A stretch of 32,037 nt of DNA from Clostridia bacterium (lineage in GTDB: Bacteria; Bacillota; Clostridia; Oscillospirales; UBA644), in assembly GCA_017441125.1 (NCBI GenBank), contig JAFSAH010000024.1:1-32037 (forward strand), in the 5' to 3' direction. The notes below the pieces were generated by a model. The model was not told the DNA's origin. It saw only the letters and a program-made list of their open reading frames with translations, and searched no databases. Of this stretch, positions 29,630 to 32,037 are shown piece by piece; position 1 is the first letter of the stretch; each line of letters starts with the position of its first letter. A program made the position numbers and the translations under genes.

Positions 29630-32037
29630 TTATTCAGTTTCTTCATCATTTGACGGGGTTTGTTCCGAAGAAGAGTCAGCTTCATCTGCAGGTTCATCTT
29701 CTTCATCGCCCTGCGCAGATTCAGCGGCTTGTTGTTCTACAAACGATAAATAATCAATCACAGCATTACATTCGTCTGTATCATCGTTAAGATCGTCTCC
29801 GTAAAGAACCTTATCGTCAACACCCTCTTGAGGAGCACCAATATAAGCTTCGATAATTATCTCTGTATCCTTCGGAGCCACAATGTCCAAACGGACATAA
29901 GAATCTTTTTTAAGCTGTACGGTGAAATACTCGTTTTCTCCGATAATAATCTTCAAATAACCCTGTTCGATATTTTCGGTTATTTTAAAGCAAAGGGAGA
30001 GTTTTTCGGTACTCATTGACAGTTTACAGAAATATTCGCCTGCTTTATTTTCAACTACTTCAACAGCCTCAAGACCTGTTATACGAGCATCAAGGTCTTT
30101 TTGATATTCCGTTTCATTCTCAGCTTGTTCATGACCTTTATAGATAAGAATATCTGCATCCTTGAGCAGTATCGTGCTTTCCGATACAAGCTTGTAATCG
30201 GGGTCTGTTCCGTCATACAACATTGCGGGTTTATCTTTTGACTCTTCGGATTCATTTCCGCCTTCAGTGTTGGTGTTTTCACCGGTCTGTTCGCCTTCGG
30301 TTCCGTCATCATCATCGCCTTTGGCGTCGGGATTTCCTGCAGTCTGATTGCCTTCGGTTACGTCGTCATCGCCTTCAGCGTCGGGATTTTCTTCGGACTG
30401 ATTGCCTTCGGTTTCGTCATCCTTGTCGCCTTCAGTGTTGGTGTTTCCACCGGTCTGTTCTTCTTTATTTCCGCCTTCTGTAGCTGTATTATTGTCGGGC
30501 TGACCGTCTCCTCCTTCGGTTGAGGGGTCTACTACAGGTTTTATCTCTTCATGTAACAACCATGCGCTGTTTCCGTCATTACTATTATTTAGATCATCGC
30601 CATAAAGAACACCGCCGTTAACGATTACAGGAGAATCTCCCGAATAAGCCTCCAATCGGATTTCCGAGTTAAGGGGCGCTTGAATATCCAAGAAGATATA
30701 TGAATCTTTTGTGATTTGTACTGTGTAATATACGCTATCTCCAATAACGATTCTCAAATAACCGTTTTCAATATTATCGGTTATTTCAAAACAAAGTGAA
30801 AGCATTTCAACCTTGTTCACTATAGTGCAGAAATATTCGCCGTTATCAGCCTCAAGACCTGTTATACGACGATCCAAATCTTTCTGATAAGCATTAACAT
30901 CTGCGTTTTCCTGCTTTTTATAAATCAAAATATCCGCTTTATCAAGAGTTATCATTCCTATGTTCATAAGCTCATAGGTATTGTCGCTTACATATAATGA
31001 TACACTTTCGTCCGTAACAGGATTTTGAACAGGAGTATCATCCGTGCCTGTAGTTCCGCCCAAATCGGGGTTAACAGTAGATTCGGTTTCATTGCCGGTA
31101 GTAGGCAGTTGTCCTTCATTACCTGTGGTATTATCAGTATTATTTGAAAAAGGATCAGAAGTATCTTCAGTATTGTTATTATCGCCGCTGCTATCTTCAG
31201 ATGCGGAAGGCTCTGCAACGGGAACAGTATAATAGGGATACTCTGCAGTAACACCGGGAATTTCAATTGGAATACCTTCTGTTATTTCCGTAATACCATT
31301 GTACAACAAAATATCGGCTTCAGTCACTTTATAATGCTCCGCGATACCTGATAACGTCGCATTCTCCGCTACAATATATGTTGCATGAGAAACTGCGTAC
31401 TTGGTTATTTCGGGATTAGCATTAGGGATCTTCAATTCCGCGCCGACACCGAAGGCTGTCTCTGTATTAAATGCGTTAATATCATAAACGGAAATTCCGT
31501 AATGCGCAGAAATGGCTTCAATCGTTGCTGTAGGTTCAACGGTGTATGTTGCATAAGGAACCTGATACGGCAGGTCAACGTTTTGAGTAGGATTGGGAAT
31601 TGCCAAGGCCATTCCTTCAATAAGAATTGGCATAGTAATTTCTTCGTCAACGCTGAAAACTGAAACTACGGAGAGATCATTATAAGTAATTATATCTTCT
31701 TCAGGAACGCCGTAATGAGCTGCTATATTTGAAAGTTTAGCTGTCGGTTCAACTGTATAATAAACGACATTTGTTACGGAGTGAGCAATAACACCATTGT
31801 CACCGTAATATCCGCTACCGTTCACGTAGGCAGAGGACGTACCCCATTGAGGAATAAACTCAATTACAGTATTGGGAGCAGCCTGAATTGTCAAGGTTAT
31901 AGAATTATCAGGTGCTACCTGCGCTGTATAATAGGGAACTCCACCAACCTTTATTTCACAATAACCGGTAGATGCCGTTCCGCTTGCTGTGAGAACAAAT
32001 GTGTGATTATCCGCATATTCAGAAGATCTAAGAACAC
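29630..32037 (-). CDS. Large repeat-containing surface-type protein with LysM-like domains (5' end outside window)
   Basis: The frame stays open to the right edge, so the N-terminus, and any signal peptide, is missing; about 801 residues are seen. From the edge: a beta-rich segment; three LysM-like repeats (about 31252-31762; YTVEPTAKLSNIAAHYGVPE, then YTVEPTATIEAISAHYGIS and YIVAENATLSGIAEHYKVT), likely to bind peptidoglycan; a Ser/Thr/Asn/Gly linker; a domain of about 140 residues; a long acidic linker of near-repeats (EGDKDDETEGNQ type); and a second copy of that domain ending in an acidic tail. A 40-residue core, G-Y-x-x-I-x-I-G-x-x-x-Y-[YF]-T-V-Q ... D-I-x-A-P, occurs at 30763-30644, 29962-29843 and, less well conserved, at 31966-31856. 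There is no LPxTG anchor. No function recognised; extracellular location is inferred. Confidence 0.75.
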   Translation of the reverse strand, partial: VLRSSEYADNHTFVLTASGTASTGYCEIKVGGVPYYTAQVAPDNSITLTIQAAPNTVIEFIPQWGTSSAYVNGSGYYGDNGVIAHSVTNVVYYTVEPTAKLSNIAAHYGVPEEDIITYNDLSVVSVFSVDEEITMPILIEGMALAIPNPTQNVDLPYQVPYATYTVEPTATIEAISAHYGISVYDINAFNTETAFGVGAELKIPNANPEITKYAVSHATYIVAENATLSGIAEHYKVTEADILLYNGITEITEGIPIEIPGVTAEYPYYTVPVAEPSASEDSSGDNNNTEDTSDPFSNNTDNTTGNEGQLPTTGNETESTVNPDLGGTTGTDDTPVQNPVTDESVSLYVSDNTYELMNIGMITLDKADILIYKKQENADVNAYQKDLDRRITGLEADNGEYFCTIVNKVEMLSLCFEITDNIENGYLRIVIGDSVYYTVQITKDSYIFLDIQAPLNSEIRLEAYSGDSPVIVNGGVLYGDDLNNSNDGNSAWLLHEEIKPVVDPSTEGGDGQPDNNTATEGGNKEEQTGGNTNTEGDKDDETEGNQSEENPDAEGDDDVTEGNQTAGNPDAKGDDDDGTEGEQTGENTNTEGGNESEESKDKPAMLYDGTDPDYKLVSESTILLKDADILIYKGHEQAENETEYQKDLDARITGLEAVEVVENKAGEYFCKLSMSTEKLSLCFKITENIEQGYLKIIIGENEYFTVQLKKDSYVRLDIVAPKDTEIIIEAYIGAPQEGVDDKVLYGDDLNDDTDECNAVIDYLSFVEQQAAESAQGDEEDEPADEADSSSEQTPSNDEETE

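Noticed and set aside
1-32037. CRISPR array, prophage, transposase, tRNA or rRNA
   Set aside because: No regularly spaced repeats, integrase or transposase reading frames, cloverleaf-like tRNA sequence or rRNA segments were seen anywhere in the window.

Overview
The window looks like chromosome of an uncultured, low-GC Gram-positive anaerobe of the class Clostridia, plausibly Oscillospiraceae/Ruminococcaceae-like. The reasons are an AT-rich sequence with consensus TTGACA-17-TATAAT promoters and AGGAGG-type ribosome binding sites, a division/cell-wall (dcw) cluster with a PASTA-domain transpeptidase and DivIB-type FtsQ, a MurE carrying the meso-diaminopimelate DNPR motif, a LuxS/Pfs pair, an ECF vitamin-transporter S component and a MetH split from its activation domain. 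Genus-level assignment is not possible from what I see.

Layout. (1) 1-1451, + strand: the C-terminal end of a GH38 alpha-mannosidase and an inorganic pyrophosphatase, closed by a bidirectional terminator. (2) 1517-7328, - strand: a methionine / activated-methyl-cycle block. It is read luxS - pfs, then a consensus promoter, a 35-codon Met/Cys-rich leader ORF and an intrinsic terminator, then metF - MetH activation protein - metH - ECF S component. Together these turn S-adenosylhomocysteine into homocysteine (Pfs, LuxS) and remethylate it with methyl-THF (MetF, MetH). (3) 7417-21473, - strand: a long dcw cluster, read mraZ - rsmH - ftsL - PBP/ftsI - murE - murF - mraY - ftsW - murG - murA - ftsQ - ftsZ, with its own promoters before mraZ and ftsZ. 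murD, murB, murC and ftsA are not in it. (4) 21813-24938, + strand: radA and an ABC exporter half-transporter, transcribed divergently from mraZ. (5) 24977-25340: a gene-free stretch packed with hairpins. (6) 25380-26186: an XRE/TPR regulator. (7) 26330-28285, - strand: an orphan type II secretion/type IV pilus F-family membrane protein and rhamnulose-1-phosphate aldolase. (8) 28547-29563, + strand: a PAS protein with a degenerate histidine-kinase core. (9) 29630 to the right edge, - strand: a partial, large surface-type protein with LysM-like repeats, a three-copy module and acidic repetitive linkers.

The strongest candidate for something undescribed is the leader in front of metF (5876-6106). 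It combines a promoter, a short translated ORF with clustered Met and Cys codons, a segment at the end of that ORF that can pair with the 5' arm of the terminator, and the terminator just ahead of the metF ribosome binding site. This is the layout of ribosome-mediated transcription attenuation, in a gene class usually controlled by S-box or T-box RNAs in Firmicutes. The hairpin-rich region at 25028-25276, the degenerate kinase and the repeat-built surface protein are the next most interesting items.
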